A DNA stretch of 64,000 bases from Verrucomicrobiota bacterium. Its GTDB lineage: Bacteria; Verrucomicrobiota; Verrucomicrobiia; Chthoniobacterales; UBA6821. Every line of letters starts with the position of its first letter. Positions within the stretch are counted from its first letter, which is position 1. This document shows, one piece after another, positions 1 through 7,650 of this stretch. The translations under genes and the position numbers were made by a program. The stretch is from NCBI GenBank assembly GCA_021413925.1, contig JAIOPL010000015.1, positions 105,409 through 169,408 of the forward strand, given 5' to 3'. The notes under the pieces are model-generated. The model was not told the origin of the DNA. It was given only the letters and a program-made list of their open reading frames with translations, and did no database searches.

Positions 1-61
1 TGGAGAAAATGGCCCTGTATTTACCGAGAGTTTCAAGGATCACGTTCGATGGATGCGGTGC

Positions 62-844
62 TTACTTCGCAGGAGGGAAGTATTGGTCGATCACGGGTTG
101 GATGGCATCGGCCCAGATCTGGTAACCCTTCGCACTGGGATGAAGAAAATCCGGCATGATCTCCGGGCTCATGGTCCCGTCGGGTTCGAGGAATTTGTCT
201 CCAAAATCAAGGAAGAGCAGCCTCTTCCCATCGGCATAACCGGCGACGATCCTATTGATCTCCTTGATGCGTTCGCGGATTGGATTTGTGGCACTCTGAG
301 TGCGTGGAAAGATCCCTTGGACTATGATCACGGCATCCGGACAGAGGCTTCTGTATTGGTTGATGATAGCCTTGATTCCCTCGGCAATCTGCTCGTTCGA
401 GTTCTTGGACAGATTGTTCGTCCCGATCATGAGGAGAATGAGCCTGGGATGGATCCCGTTCATCTGTCCCTGAGAAAGCCTCCATAGCAAGTGCTCGGTC
501 CGGTCGCCGCTGATTCCGAAATCAAAGGCACCCAGCTTGGCATAGCGTTCCTGCCATACCAGTCTCCCCTTTGACTGCCACCCGTCGGTGATCGAGTCCC
601 CGTCGAAGACCAACTGGATCGTGTTGGCGACTTTGGCCGCGTCGTTATTGTCTTTCTTCACGCGGCTGATCCAATCGAATTTTGGAAGTGGGCAGGCCGC
701 AGAGTTTTCCCCGGTTGGTGTCATCACGCCTAGGAACCAATCAAGCCCAGGAGGTGGTGTCGGGGCGGGCGAGGCGGCTGGATCTTCGGCATGCAGGAAT
801 GAAGCCGCTGTCAACAGAAGGACAGTGAGGAAACGATGGTACAT
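62..844 (-). CDS. secreted SGNH/GDSL-family hydrolase
   Basis: Encodes 260 residues with an N-terminal hydrophobic signal sequence ending near residue 19 (motif LHAE), so the product is probably exported. SGNH hydrolase blocks are in order: FDGDSITDG with the nucleophile Ser84 (block I), Gly in FGISGDRT near residue 110, GTNN at 141-144 (block III), and DFLHP with Asp232 and His235 completing the triad (block V). The layout resembles the platelet-activating-factor acetylhydrolase-like or rhamnogalacturonan acetylesterase-like branch, so an esterase or deacetylase acting on lipids or acetylated glycans is likely; the substrate cannot be read from sequence. It is transcribed away from the phosphohexomutase gene, with 135 bp between the two starts. 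Family assignment is firm; substrate is unknown. Confidence 0.88.
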   Translation of the reverse strand: MYHRFLTVLLLTAASFLHAEDPAASPAPTPPPGLDWFLGVMTPTGENSAACPLPKFDWISRVKKDNNDAAKVANTIQLVFDGDSITDGWQSKGRLVWQERYAKLGAFDFGISGDRTEHLLWRLSQGQMNGIHPRLILLMIGTNNLSKNSNEQIAEGIKAIINQYRSLCPDAVIIVQGIFPRTQSATNPIRERIKEINRIVAGYADGKRLLFLDFGDKFLEPDGTMSPEIMPDFLHPSAKGYQIWADAIQPVIDQYFPPAK

Positions 845-979
845 GGATCATTGAATATGTTGAACGCTTCGTGCCCTACAACTCAGAAATGTTGCCTGGG
901 AAGGCGTTTGCAGTTTTTGTGGGCTGGGACAGATCCTTTCCGCTTTCCAGTTTCAGGGTTCTCGTTTCATCCTTCCCTT

Positions 980-2935
980 ATGTCCACTCTCCTCGATTCC
1001 ATCGCCGCAGCCGAAGCCGCGGGTTCCCTCTTGAAGTCCTCCGCGGAGAATATCCGTACCATGCTTGGACGCGGATCCTCGCCGCTGGCTGAGGACGTCA
1101 TCACGGAGTTGGCGCAAGGCGGACTTTGGGACGAACTGAACAACCGCTTTTTCCGCGCCATGGCCTTTGGTACCGGCGGTCTCCGCGGCAAAACAATCGG
1201 TGAGGTGGTGACCAAGGCGGAAGCCGGACTCGGTCGTCCGGATGGCCGTCCCGAGCATGCCTGCATCGGCACCAACGCGATGAACGACTACAATATGGTC
1301 CGCGCCACACGTGGGCTTGCCACCTACGTGCGAGGGTGGCACGAGCGGAATAACCGCCCCGGCCGGCCCGCCATTGCGATCAGCTACGACACACGCTTCT
1401 TCTCCCGGGAATTCGCCGATCTGGCCGCCAAGGTGATGACCGACCTGGGTTGTGATGCGCTCCTCTTCGAGGGGCCACGTTCCACTCCGGAGCTCTCCTT
1501 TGCCGTCCGTTACAAGAGTGCCGCCGCCGGCATCAATATCACGGCCAGCCACAATCCCCCGGGCTACAACGGCTACAAGGTCTACTTCGACGACGGAGGG
1601 CAGGTGGTCGCGCCGCATGATCAAGGAATCATCGATTTGGTGAATGCCGGTGATGATTCCTACGACCCCCTTCCCGAGGCGCAACGAGGTCAGGTGATCA
1701 AGATCGGCCGTGAAATCGATGAGGCTTACATGGAGCGATTGGAGAAGCTGATCGTTGATCCGGAGCTTTTTCATCGCAAGCCGAAGCTCAAGACCGTCTT
1801 CACCCCACTACACGGAGTTGGAGGAGTGATCATTATCCCGATGCTCCATCGCCTCGGTGTCGAGTGTTGGCCTGTTCCCTCCCAGATGGTTCCTGACGGT
1901 CTCTTCCCCACGGTCAAGTCCCCGAACCCCGAGTATCCCGAGGCTCTCAAGCTCGGGATGGAACTGGCTGACATCGAGAAAGCCGATCTCGTCCAAGCGA
2001 CCGATCCCGATGACGACCGGATGGGTGTCGCTGCCCGCGATGCTTTAGGAAAACTGGTGCTGCTCACCGGCAATCAGATCGGTTCGCTCATGGTCTGGTA
2101 CCGTCTCAAGAGTCTCTTTGAAAAGGGTATCCTAACCGAGGCCAACCGCGATCATGCCGTCGTGATCAAGAGTCTTGTGACCACGGATCTTCAGAAAGCG
2201 ATCGCTCTTGGCTTCGGCGTGAAGTGCGTCGAGACCCTGACCGGTTTCAAATACATCGGTGCCAAGCAACGCGCCTACGAGGAGAAGCTTCCGGCGAAGA
2301 TCCAGGCCAACTACCGCAACCTCTCCGAGGAGGAGACCCGGGAGGCGCGACTCAAGGATTCCCTCTTCTTTGTCTTCGGCGGAGAGGAGAGCTACGGCTA
2401 CAACACTGGGGACTTCGTCCGCGACAAGGATGGCAATGCGGCCGTCATCTGCTTCGCTGAGGTTGCGGCCTTTGCTGCCAGCGAGGGAATCACGGTCGTG
2501 ACACTGCTCGATCGGATTTACTCGGAATACGGTTTCTATCTTGAGCGGGGAGAATCGCTCACCTTCGACGGGGCCGAAGGTGCTGCGAAGATCAAGAAGC
2601 TGGTCGATTCCTATGCCGGCAATCCTCCGGCGGAAATCGCCGGAGCCAAGGTTCTCTCTGTTCTCAACTATGCCACCCAGGATCTCTATGACTCGGAGGG
2701 AGAGTTGATTCCGAAGGAGGCGATGATCACTTTCGAAACCGAAGGCGGCTGGAAAGTCACAGTTCGTCCCTCTGGTACCGAACCGAAGATCAAATACTAC
2801 CTCTACGCCGCTGAAAAACCCTCTTCTGGAACCTTTACACCCGATGAGCTCGCCTCCACCAAGTTGCGAGTTGCCGAGGGACTCGAGACGCTCTGGCAGT
2901 GGCTCAAGGCGGATGCCGCGCTACGCGCGGCCTGA
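980..2935 (+). CDS. phosphoglucomutase/phosphomannomutase family phospho-sugar mutase
   Basis: A 651-residue alpha-D-phosphohexomutase, interconverting hexose 1- and 6-phosphates in the cytoplasm. All four active-site elements are visible: TASHNPPGYNG with the phosphorylated Ser190, the Mg-binding loop DPDDDR at 342-347, the sugar-specificity loop GGEESYG at 467-473, and the C-terminal phosphate-binding RPSGTEPK at 596-603. The open frame extends upstream to 836, but the first 48 codons look non-coding, and the start at 980 is where family similarity should begin. At about 650 residues it is longer than the usual 450-600. Glucose versus mannose preference is not decided by these motifs. Its closeness to a glycosyltransferase and a GH130 enzyme makes a role in supplying or recycling sugar phosphates for them plausible. 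Confidence 0.93.
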   Translation: MSTLLDSIAAAEAAGSLLKSSAENIRTMLGRGSSPLAEDVITELAQGGLWDELNNRFFRAMAFGTGGLRGKTIGEVVTKAEAGLGRPDGRPEHACIGTNAMNDYNMVRATRGLATYVRGWHERNNRPGRPAIAISYDTRFFSREFADLAAKVMTDLGCDALLFEGPRSTPELSFAVRYKSAAAGINITASHNPPGYNGYKVYFDDGGQVVAPHDQGIIDLVNAGDDSYDPLPEAQRGQVIKIGREIDEAYMERLEKLIVDPELFHRKPKLKTVFTPLHGVGGVIIIPMLHRLGVECWPVPSQMVPDGLFPTVKSPNPEYPEALKLGMELADIEKADLVQATDPDDDRMGVAARDALGKLVLLTGNQIGSLMVWYRLKSLFEKGILTEANRDHAVVIKSLVTTDLQKAIALGFGVKCVETLTGFKYIGAKQRAYEEKLPAKIQANYRNLSEEETREARLKDSLFFVFGGEESYGYNTGDFVRDKDGNAAVICFAEVAAFAASEGITVVTLLDRIYSEYGFYLERGESLTFDGAEGAAKIKKLVDSYAGNPPAEIAGAKVLSVLNYATQDLYDSEGELIPKEAMITFETEGGWKVTVRPSGTEPKIKYYLYAAEKPSSGTFTPDELASTKLRVAEGLETLWQWLKADAALRAA

Positions 2936-3049
2936 TTGGGCATCGGTGATAGGTCATGGGGCATAGGGAAGAAGACGCAACCCATCAACCGAACGCAGCC
3001 TCTTTTCTTTCCCCATCACCCAGCTCCTAATACTTACTCCCTAAATCCT
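2936..3049. repeat. purine-then-pyrimidine intergenic spacer
   Basis: The spacer starts after the mutase stop with a purine-rich stretch (words like ggtgatagg, catgggg, catagggaag). It ends just before the next start with a pyrimidine-rich stretch containing ccccatcaccc, which is close to the reverse complement of the first words. It is one of several spacers in this window with the same architecture but different words. It could form an imperfect long stem in the transcript. Confidence 0.5.
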
Positions 3050-3379
3050 ATGCTGGCCTCCACCACCTTTGACATTCCCGGCTACCGAATCACCGCCCAC
3101 AAGGGGATGGTTCGTGGCATCATCGTCCGCTCGCCGACCATCGCCCAGGGAATCCTCGGCGGACTCAAGAGCATTATAGGGGGCCGCATTGGAGCCTACA
3201 CCGAGATGTGCGAGCAGGGACGCCAGCATGCCTACGATGCCATGGTCTCTCATGCTGCGGAACTCGGTGCCAACGCCATCATCGGAGTCCGCTACGATGC
3301 CTCCGATCTCGGCGACTCGGCTACTACTGAGGTCCTTTGTTACGGAACTGCAGTGACGGTGGAATCTGCTAAAGCGTAG
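3050..3379 (+). CDS. YbjQ/UPF0145 family protein
   Basis: A 109-residue protein of the YbjQ (UPF0145, formerly DUF74, putative heavy-metal-binding) family. Recognisable features are the N-terminal IPGY segment, [27 protein letters not shown], the [14 protein letters not shown] helix and the [13 protein letters not shown] strand, together covering the whole usual family length of about 105 residues. The family forms pentameric rings in structures; its cellular role is not established. The frame is open from 2936 but the ATG at 3050 matches the normal family start, and the upstream codons lie in repeat-like spacer sequence. Confidence 0.9.
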   Translation: MLASTTFDIPGYRITAHKGMVRGIIVRSPTIAQGILGGLKSIIGGRIGAYTEMCEQGRQHAYDAMVSHAAELGANAIIGVRYDASDLGDSATTEVLCYGTAVTVESAKA

Positions 3380-3500
3380 CTTGGAGCATTCCCCTCCCAT
3401 CTAGTTCTTTTGCTTATTTACACAGCGGTAACGGGACGCTTCTTGTGCGGTGGTCTGACGGGGTTAGGCTGAATCTGGTTTGAGAGATTCTACTGACCCT

Positions 3501-5810
3501 ATGAGGATTGCTTTTCTTGGCGATTATTTGCCGAGGTTGTGTGGAATTGCGACGTTCACACACGATCTGTGCGAGTCAATCGCCTCGATTGTCCCAGATT
3601 GGGATTGCTTTGTCGGGGCAGTCAATGACCGCCCTGAGGGCTACGCCTACCCACCTCGCGTGCGCTTTGAGATCACGGAGAAAGATCTGGCCTCCTACCG
3701 GAGGATGGCCGATCTCTTGAACTTCAATAATACCGACCTGCTCTGCGTCCAGCATGAGTTCGGCATCTACGGGGGGGCGGCCGGCAGTCATCTACTGGCA
3801 TTGCTGAAGGAGGTTCGGATGCCTGTGGTGACGACACTTCATACGATACTCAGCGATCCCGATGCTGTGCAGCGCAGGGTAATGGAGACCCTGCTGGCGC
3901 GCAGCAGTCGTCTCGTCGTGATGTCCCGCAAGGGGCGCGAGATCCTGAAGGAAACCTACGGGGTCTCCGATGAGAAGGTGGATGTCATTCCGCACGGCAT
4001 ACCTGATCTCGACTTTGTGGAATCTAGACTCTGCAAGGAGCAGTTCGGCGTGGAAGGACGCCAGGTGCTTCTCACCTTCGGCCTCATCGGTCCGGGCAAG
4101 GGAATCGAGCACGCAATCGAAGCCCTACCTGAGATCGTTCGGAGGCATCCGAATGTCGTGTATCTGGTACTTGGAGCAACGCACCCACACCTGATGGCCA
4201 GCGAGGGGGAGCGTTACAGGTTGAGTCTCGAGCGACTGGTCCAGGAGCTGGGCATGAAAGAGCATGTGATCTTTTACAACCGATTTGTCTCATCGGATGA
4301 CCTGAAAGATTTTGTGGGTGCGACCGACATTTATCTTACCCCTTATCTTAACGAGGCGCAGGTCACCTCGGGCACCCTCGCCTATGTGATCGGAGCGGGG
4401 AAGGCCGTTGTCTCCACTCCTTATTGGCATGCACAGGAACTGCTTGCGGATGGACGTGGCGTCCTGGTTCCGTTCCATAATCCCCAGGCTATCGCGGAGG
4501 GAGTTTGCGGCTTGCTCGATAATCCTGTGCGAATGGAAAAGATCCGCAGAGATGCCTATGCTATGGGGCGAGAAATGATCTGGCCGACTGTCGCCAAGCG
4601 CTATCTTCAAACCTTTGAGGAGGCCCGACGAGATCGCCGCCATGATCCCCAGATTGCAGTTCCCTTCGATCGCAGGACCACTCCGCGTGCGGCTTTTGCG
4701 GGCTGGACGCTTGCCAGTCGCCCCCTGGAGCTCCCTCCCCTGAGGCTCGACCACATCATCCGCATGAGTGACGGCACGGGTATCTTCCAGCACGCCATTT
4801 TCAACGTTCCCAACTTTCACGAGGGCTATTGCACGGATGACAATGCGCGGGCCTACATACTCTGCAATCTGCTCGATGAGATCGGTGCCCAGCCTCCCAT
4901 GGAGAATCTGGCCGCCCAGTCCACCTGCTATCTTGCCTTTCTGGCTGCAGCTCTTGATCGGAAGAGCGGACGCTTCCGTAACTTTATGAGTCACGGGCGC
5001 CAGTGGCTTGAGGACGCCGGTAGCGAAGACAGCCATGGGCGTGCCCTGTGGGGTCTGGGCTCAGGAGTGGGACGTTCGCGGAATGAAGGTCATCGGAAGC
5101 TGGCCGCACAGATTTTCGAGCTCGGGCTTGCAGCTGTTGAAGAATTCACCTCACCCAGGGCCTGGAATTTTGCCCTCCTGGGGATTCACGAGTATCAGCG
5201 CCGTTTTCCGAACGAGGAAAAGACGAGCCTCCTGCGCGAAGTCCTCGTGGAAAGGCTCATCAGTCTCTGGAAAGAGTATTCATCGGAGGACTGGCCCTGG
5301 TTTGAGGCGAGTCTCACCTATGACAATGCCCGCTTTTCGCAGGCGATGATCCTCAGCGGAGACTCCATGAACCATGAAGAAGCTCTCGCCATAGGACTCA
5401 AATCCCTTCGCTGGCTTGCCTCGATCCAGACAACTCAGCGTGGATGCTTCCGTCCCATCGGCAGCAATGGATTCTACCGTCGCGATGGCGCGCGCGCAGA
5501 TTTCGACCAGCAGCCCTTGGAGGCCCTTGCTATGGTGTCGGCCTCCTGCGAGGCATTCCGGGTAACCGGGGATGCCATCTGGTCGCCGGAGGCAAGACGT
5601 TCCTTCGAGTGGTTCCTAGGACGCAATGACCTGGGTCTCCCTCTCTACGATTTCAGCACGGGCGGATGCAGTGACGGGCTCCATCACGACAGGGTTAGTG
5701 AAAATCAGGGGGCAGAATCCTCGCTAGCCTTCCACCTTTCGCTCGCAGAAATGAAATCAGCTGAACATATCACGCCCCTCATGCCTCTCCAACCCGTATC
5801 CACGCGATGA
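3501..5810 (+). CDS. GT4 glycosyltransferase fused to a C-terminal helical (alpha/alpha-barrel-like) domain
   Basis: A 769-residue two-part protein. Residues 1-375 are a GT-B fold glycosyltransferase of family 4: MRIAFLGDYLPRLCGIATFT start, the HGIPD segment at 165-169, the second-domain glycine-rich strand LTFGLIGPGKGIEHAIEAL at 191-209 and the donor-site stretch EAQVTSGTLAYVIGAGKAVVS at 285-305. Residues 410-760 form a second domain starting RMSDGTGIFQHA and containing EGYCTDDNARA at 441-451; its repeated helices and aromatic and acidic residues resemble (alpha/alpha) barrels of glycoside hydrolases or lyases, but I cannot name the family. A TTG 21 bp upstream is an alternative start. The stop overlaps the GH130 start by four bases (ATGA), so the two are probably co-translated and work on the same glycan. 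Confidence 0.85.
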   Translation: MRIAFLGDYLPRLCGIATFTHDLCESIASIVPDWDCFVGAVNDRPEGYAYPPRVRFEITEKDLASYRRMADLLNFNNTDLLCVQHEFGIYGGAAGSHLLALLKEVRMPVVTTLHTILSDPDAVQRRVMETLLARSSRLVVMSRKGREILKETYGVSDEKVDVIPHGIPDLDFVESRLCKEQFGVEGRQVLLTFGLIGPGKGIEHAIEALPEIVRRHPNVVYLVLGATHPHLMASEGERYRLSLERLVQELGMKEHVIFYNRFVSSDDLKDFVGATDIYLTPYLNEAQVTSGTLAYVIGAGKAVVSTPYWHAQELLADGRGVLVPFHNPQAIAEGVCGLLDNPVRMEKIRRDAYAMGREMIWPTVAKRYLQTFEEARRDRRHDPQIAVPFDRRTTPRAAFAGWTLASRPLELPPLRLDHIIRMSDGTGIFQHAIFNVPNFHEGYCTDDNARAYILCNLLDEIGAQPPMENLAAQSTCYLAFLAAALDRKSGRFRNFMSHGRQWLEDAGSEDSHGRALWGLGSGVGRSRNEGHRKLAAQIFELGLAAVEEFTSPRAWNFALLGIHEYQRRFPNEEKTSLLREVLVERLISLWKEYSSEDWPWFEASLTYDNARFSQAMILSGDSMNHEEALAIGLKSLRWLASIQTTQRGCFRPIGSNGFYRRDGARADFDQQPLEALAMVSASCEAFRVTGDAIWSPEARRSFEWFLGRNDLGLPLYDFSTGGCSDGLHHDRVSENQGAESSLAFHLSLAEMKSAEHITPLMPLQPVSTR

Positions 5811-7294
5811 ACTCCATCAGTATCCGACGCCATGAGGTGGTACTTCTACCGGATAGCGCGCGCGTCATTATCCGCCCCTTTATTCCCGAGGATACCTTTC
5901 GGATCACCACCATTATAGGTCGCGCGCTTGCCCTGAGTGATGAGGAGGTCGGAAGCGAACTGGATTCCGTCCTGAGCGAGTTCGACTCACGCCATTTCGA
6001 TATTGAGTCGTTACTCGAAGGGCACTTTGCAAAGGTGAGTCACCATGTCTTCACTCAGCGGCCGCTTTCCCGTGAGCGTCAGTTGCTTATAGGGGCGCTC
6101 TTCTCGGGAGAATATGCGCTCGAATCAGCGGCCATCTTCAACCCCTCTATCGTCCCTCATCCGGATCAAGGCGGAGTCCCGGAAGGTGGACTTCGGTTCA
6201 TTATGAGCCTTCGAGCCACGGGAGAGGGTCATATCTCCTCCATTGAATTTCGATCAGGAATTATCGCCAACGATGGAGGGATCACCCTAGATCCCGTCTC
6301 ACGTTTCGTTACGGTTCCCGAAGTCCTGCCCAATCCCAGCTACTACAAAAAACGTTTTACTATCAAGCTGGCAGAGATGGGATTCGGTGAAAGAAACGAA
6401 AAGGGAGAGCGTCGTGAAAGCCATGCCGCCGCGGTGATGGATCAGCTTTCGGAAAACTTCACGCGTCATGATCTGAACGCGAGGGTGGATGCCGTGCGAG
6501 TTCAAACCCAGCCCCCGACTCGCGACCTCGACCGGACGCTGGACTGCATCCAATGGTTGGCCGATTCCAATTACGAACTCTGTTTTTCGGACAAGCTCGC
6601 AATGAGCGAACGGATCATCTTTCCGGTTTCGTCTAGCGAGTCCTCCGGCATTGAGGACGCGCGGTTCGTCCGGTTCATCGAGGATGACGGTTCGGTCATG
6701 TATTATGCGACGTACACGGCTTATAACGGACGATCCATTCTGCCACAGCTCATCGAAACCAAGGATTTCCTGCACTTCCGCATCCTGACGCTCAACGGGA
6801 GTGCCGTGCAGAACAAGGGGATGGCACTTTTTCCCCGTCGCATCAACGGGCGTTACGCCATGCTCTCTCGCCAGGACGATGAGAACCTCTTCATCATGTT
6901 CTCGGATAGCCCTCATTACTGGAGTGATCCGCAAGTGATCCTGCGCCCTTCCGAAATGTGGGAGTCGGTGAAGATCGGCAATTGCGGCTCACCCATGGAG
7001 ACGGAGGCCGGTTGGCTGGTCATCACACACGGGGTCGGGCCCATGAGGAAATACTGCATCGGCGCCGCCCTGCTCGACCTGAACGATCCTACGAAGGTAA
7101 TCGGGCGTCTTCGTGAGCCACTGCTCTCTCCCGTGGGGGCGGAGCGTGAGGGATATGTCCCCAATGTCGTCTACAGTTGCGGTTCGCTCCTCCATGGTCA
7201 TGAACTTATTCTTCCATTTGCTGTGAGCGACCGTGCCTCGGCCGTGGTCAGCGTTCCGCTGGATCCCTTGATCGCGTTGCTGAAGTCCGGTTAG
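5807..7294 (+). CDS. GH130-family glycoside phosphorylase/hydrolase with N-terminal extension
   Basis: A 495-residue protein whose C-terminal 260 residues carry the five-bladed GH130 pattern: SGIEDARF at 280-287 (the family's ED-x-R region holding the catalytic Asp, here Asp284), KGMALFPRRINGRYAMLSRQ at 337-356, FSDSPHYW, and CGSPMETEAGWLVITHGV at 393-410. Characterised GH130 members mostly phosphorolyse beta-mannosides to alpha-mannose 1-phosphate; some are plain beta-1,2-mannosidases. The first 230 residues are an extra domain absent from the small 300-350-residue enzymes. No signal peptide is seen, so it acts in the cytoplasm. It overlaps the GT4 gene by four bases. The exact linkage and phosphorylase-versus-hydrolase choice are undecided. 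Confidence 0.85.
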   Translation: MNSISIRRHEVVLLPDSARVIIRPFIPEDTFRITTIIGRALALSDEEVGSELDSVLSEFDSRHFDIESLLEGHFAKVSHHVFTQRPLSRERQLLIGALFSGEYALESAAIFNPSIVPHPDQGGVPEGGLRFIMSLRATGEGHISSIEFRSGIIANDGGITLDPVSRFVTVPEVLPNPSYYKKRFTIKLAEMGFGERNEKGERRESHAAAVMDQLSENFTRHDLNARVDAVRVQTQPPTRDLDRTLDCIQWLADSNYELCFSDKLAMSERIIFPVSSSESSGIEDARFVRFIEDDGSVMYYATYTAYNGRSILPQLIETKDFLHFRILTLNGSAVQNKGMALFPRRINGRYAMLSRQDDENLFIMFSDSPHYWSDPQVILRPSEMWESVKIGNCGSPMETEAGWLVITHGVGPMRKYCIGAALLDLNDPTKVIGRLREPLLSPVGAEREGYVPNVVYSCGSLLHGHELILPFAVSDRASAVVSVPLDPLIALLKSG

Positions 7295-7367
7295 GGAACG
7301 GTTTATCAGAGGTGCCCTAGACGCTTCTTGCACATTCCCGACCAATAAGGGTAAGGTATTTCACCTC

Positions 7368-7441
7368 CGGGGCGTAGCTCAGCTTGGTAGAGCGCTTGGT
7401 TTGGGACCAAGAAGTCGCAGGTTCGAATCCTGTCGCCCCGA
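7368..7441 (+). tRNA. tRNA-Pro (anticodon TGG)
   Basis: Folds as a complete cloverleaf: acceptor CGGGGCG (7368-7374) with CGCCCCG (7434-7440), D-arm GCTC...GAGC, anticodon stem CTTGG/CCAAG around loop TTTGGGA giving anticodon TGG, and T-arm GCAGG-TTCGAAT-CCTGT. The discriminator base is A at 7441 and no CCA is encoded. It stands alone between the GH130 gene and the palmitoyltransferase-like gene. Its last bases are repeated downstream. Confidence 0.97.
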
Positions 7442-7446
7442 TTTTT
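7426..7446 (+). repeat. direct repeat, copy 1 (inside the tRNA-Pro 3' end)
   Basis: These 21 bases, the 3' half of the T-stem, the acceptor 3' strand and five following T residues, recur exactly at 7540-7560. A 3'-end copy of a tRNA is the usual trace of site-specific integration or of tRNA duplication. This copy also takes part in an inverted repeat with 7451-7459 (atcctgtcg / cgacaggat). Confidence 0.9.
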
Positions 7447-7539
7447 CTTTCGACAGGATGAGAACTTCAGTTCGACTGCCCGCGCTGTGCGCATTGTTCC
7501 TGAGCGAAGCGATTTTTGCAGAGCCCAGCCTGCTGGGAT

Positions 7540-7560
7540 AATCCTGTCGCCCCGATTTTT
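7540..7560 (+). repeat. direct repeat, copy 2 (orphan tRNA-Pro 3' end)
   Basis: Exact second copy of 7426-7446. The 93 bp between the two copies hold no gene I can recognise, only a small hairpin (cccag-cctg-ctggg near 7523-7536). Consistent with an attachment-site pair left after element loss or with a decayed tandem tRNA. Confidence 0.9.
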
Positions 7561-7650
7561 TTACTGCTTCCTACTCTGTTTCCGCTCTGCGCGGATGCAT
7601 GAAAGCATTTACACGTCCGACGATTCCTGCGATTTTCCCAACAGAAAGCA

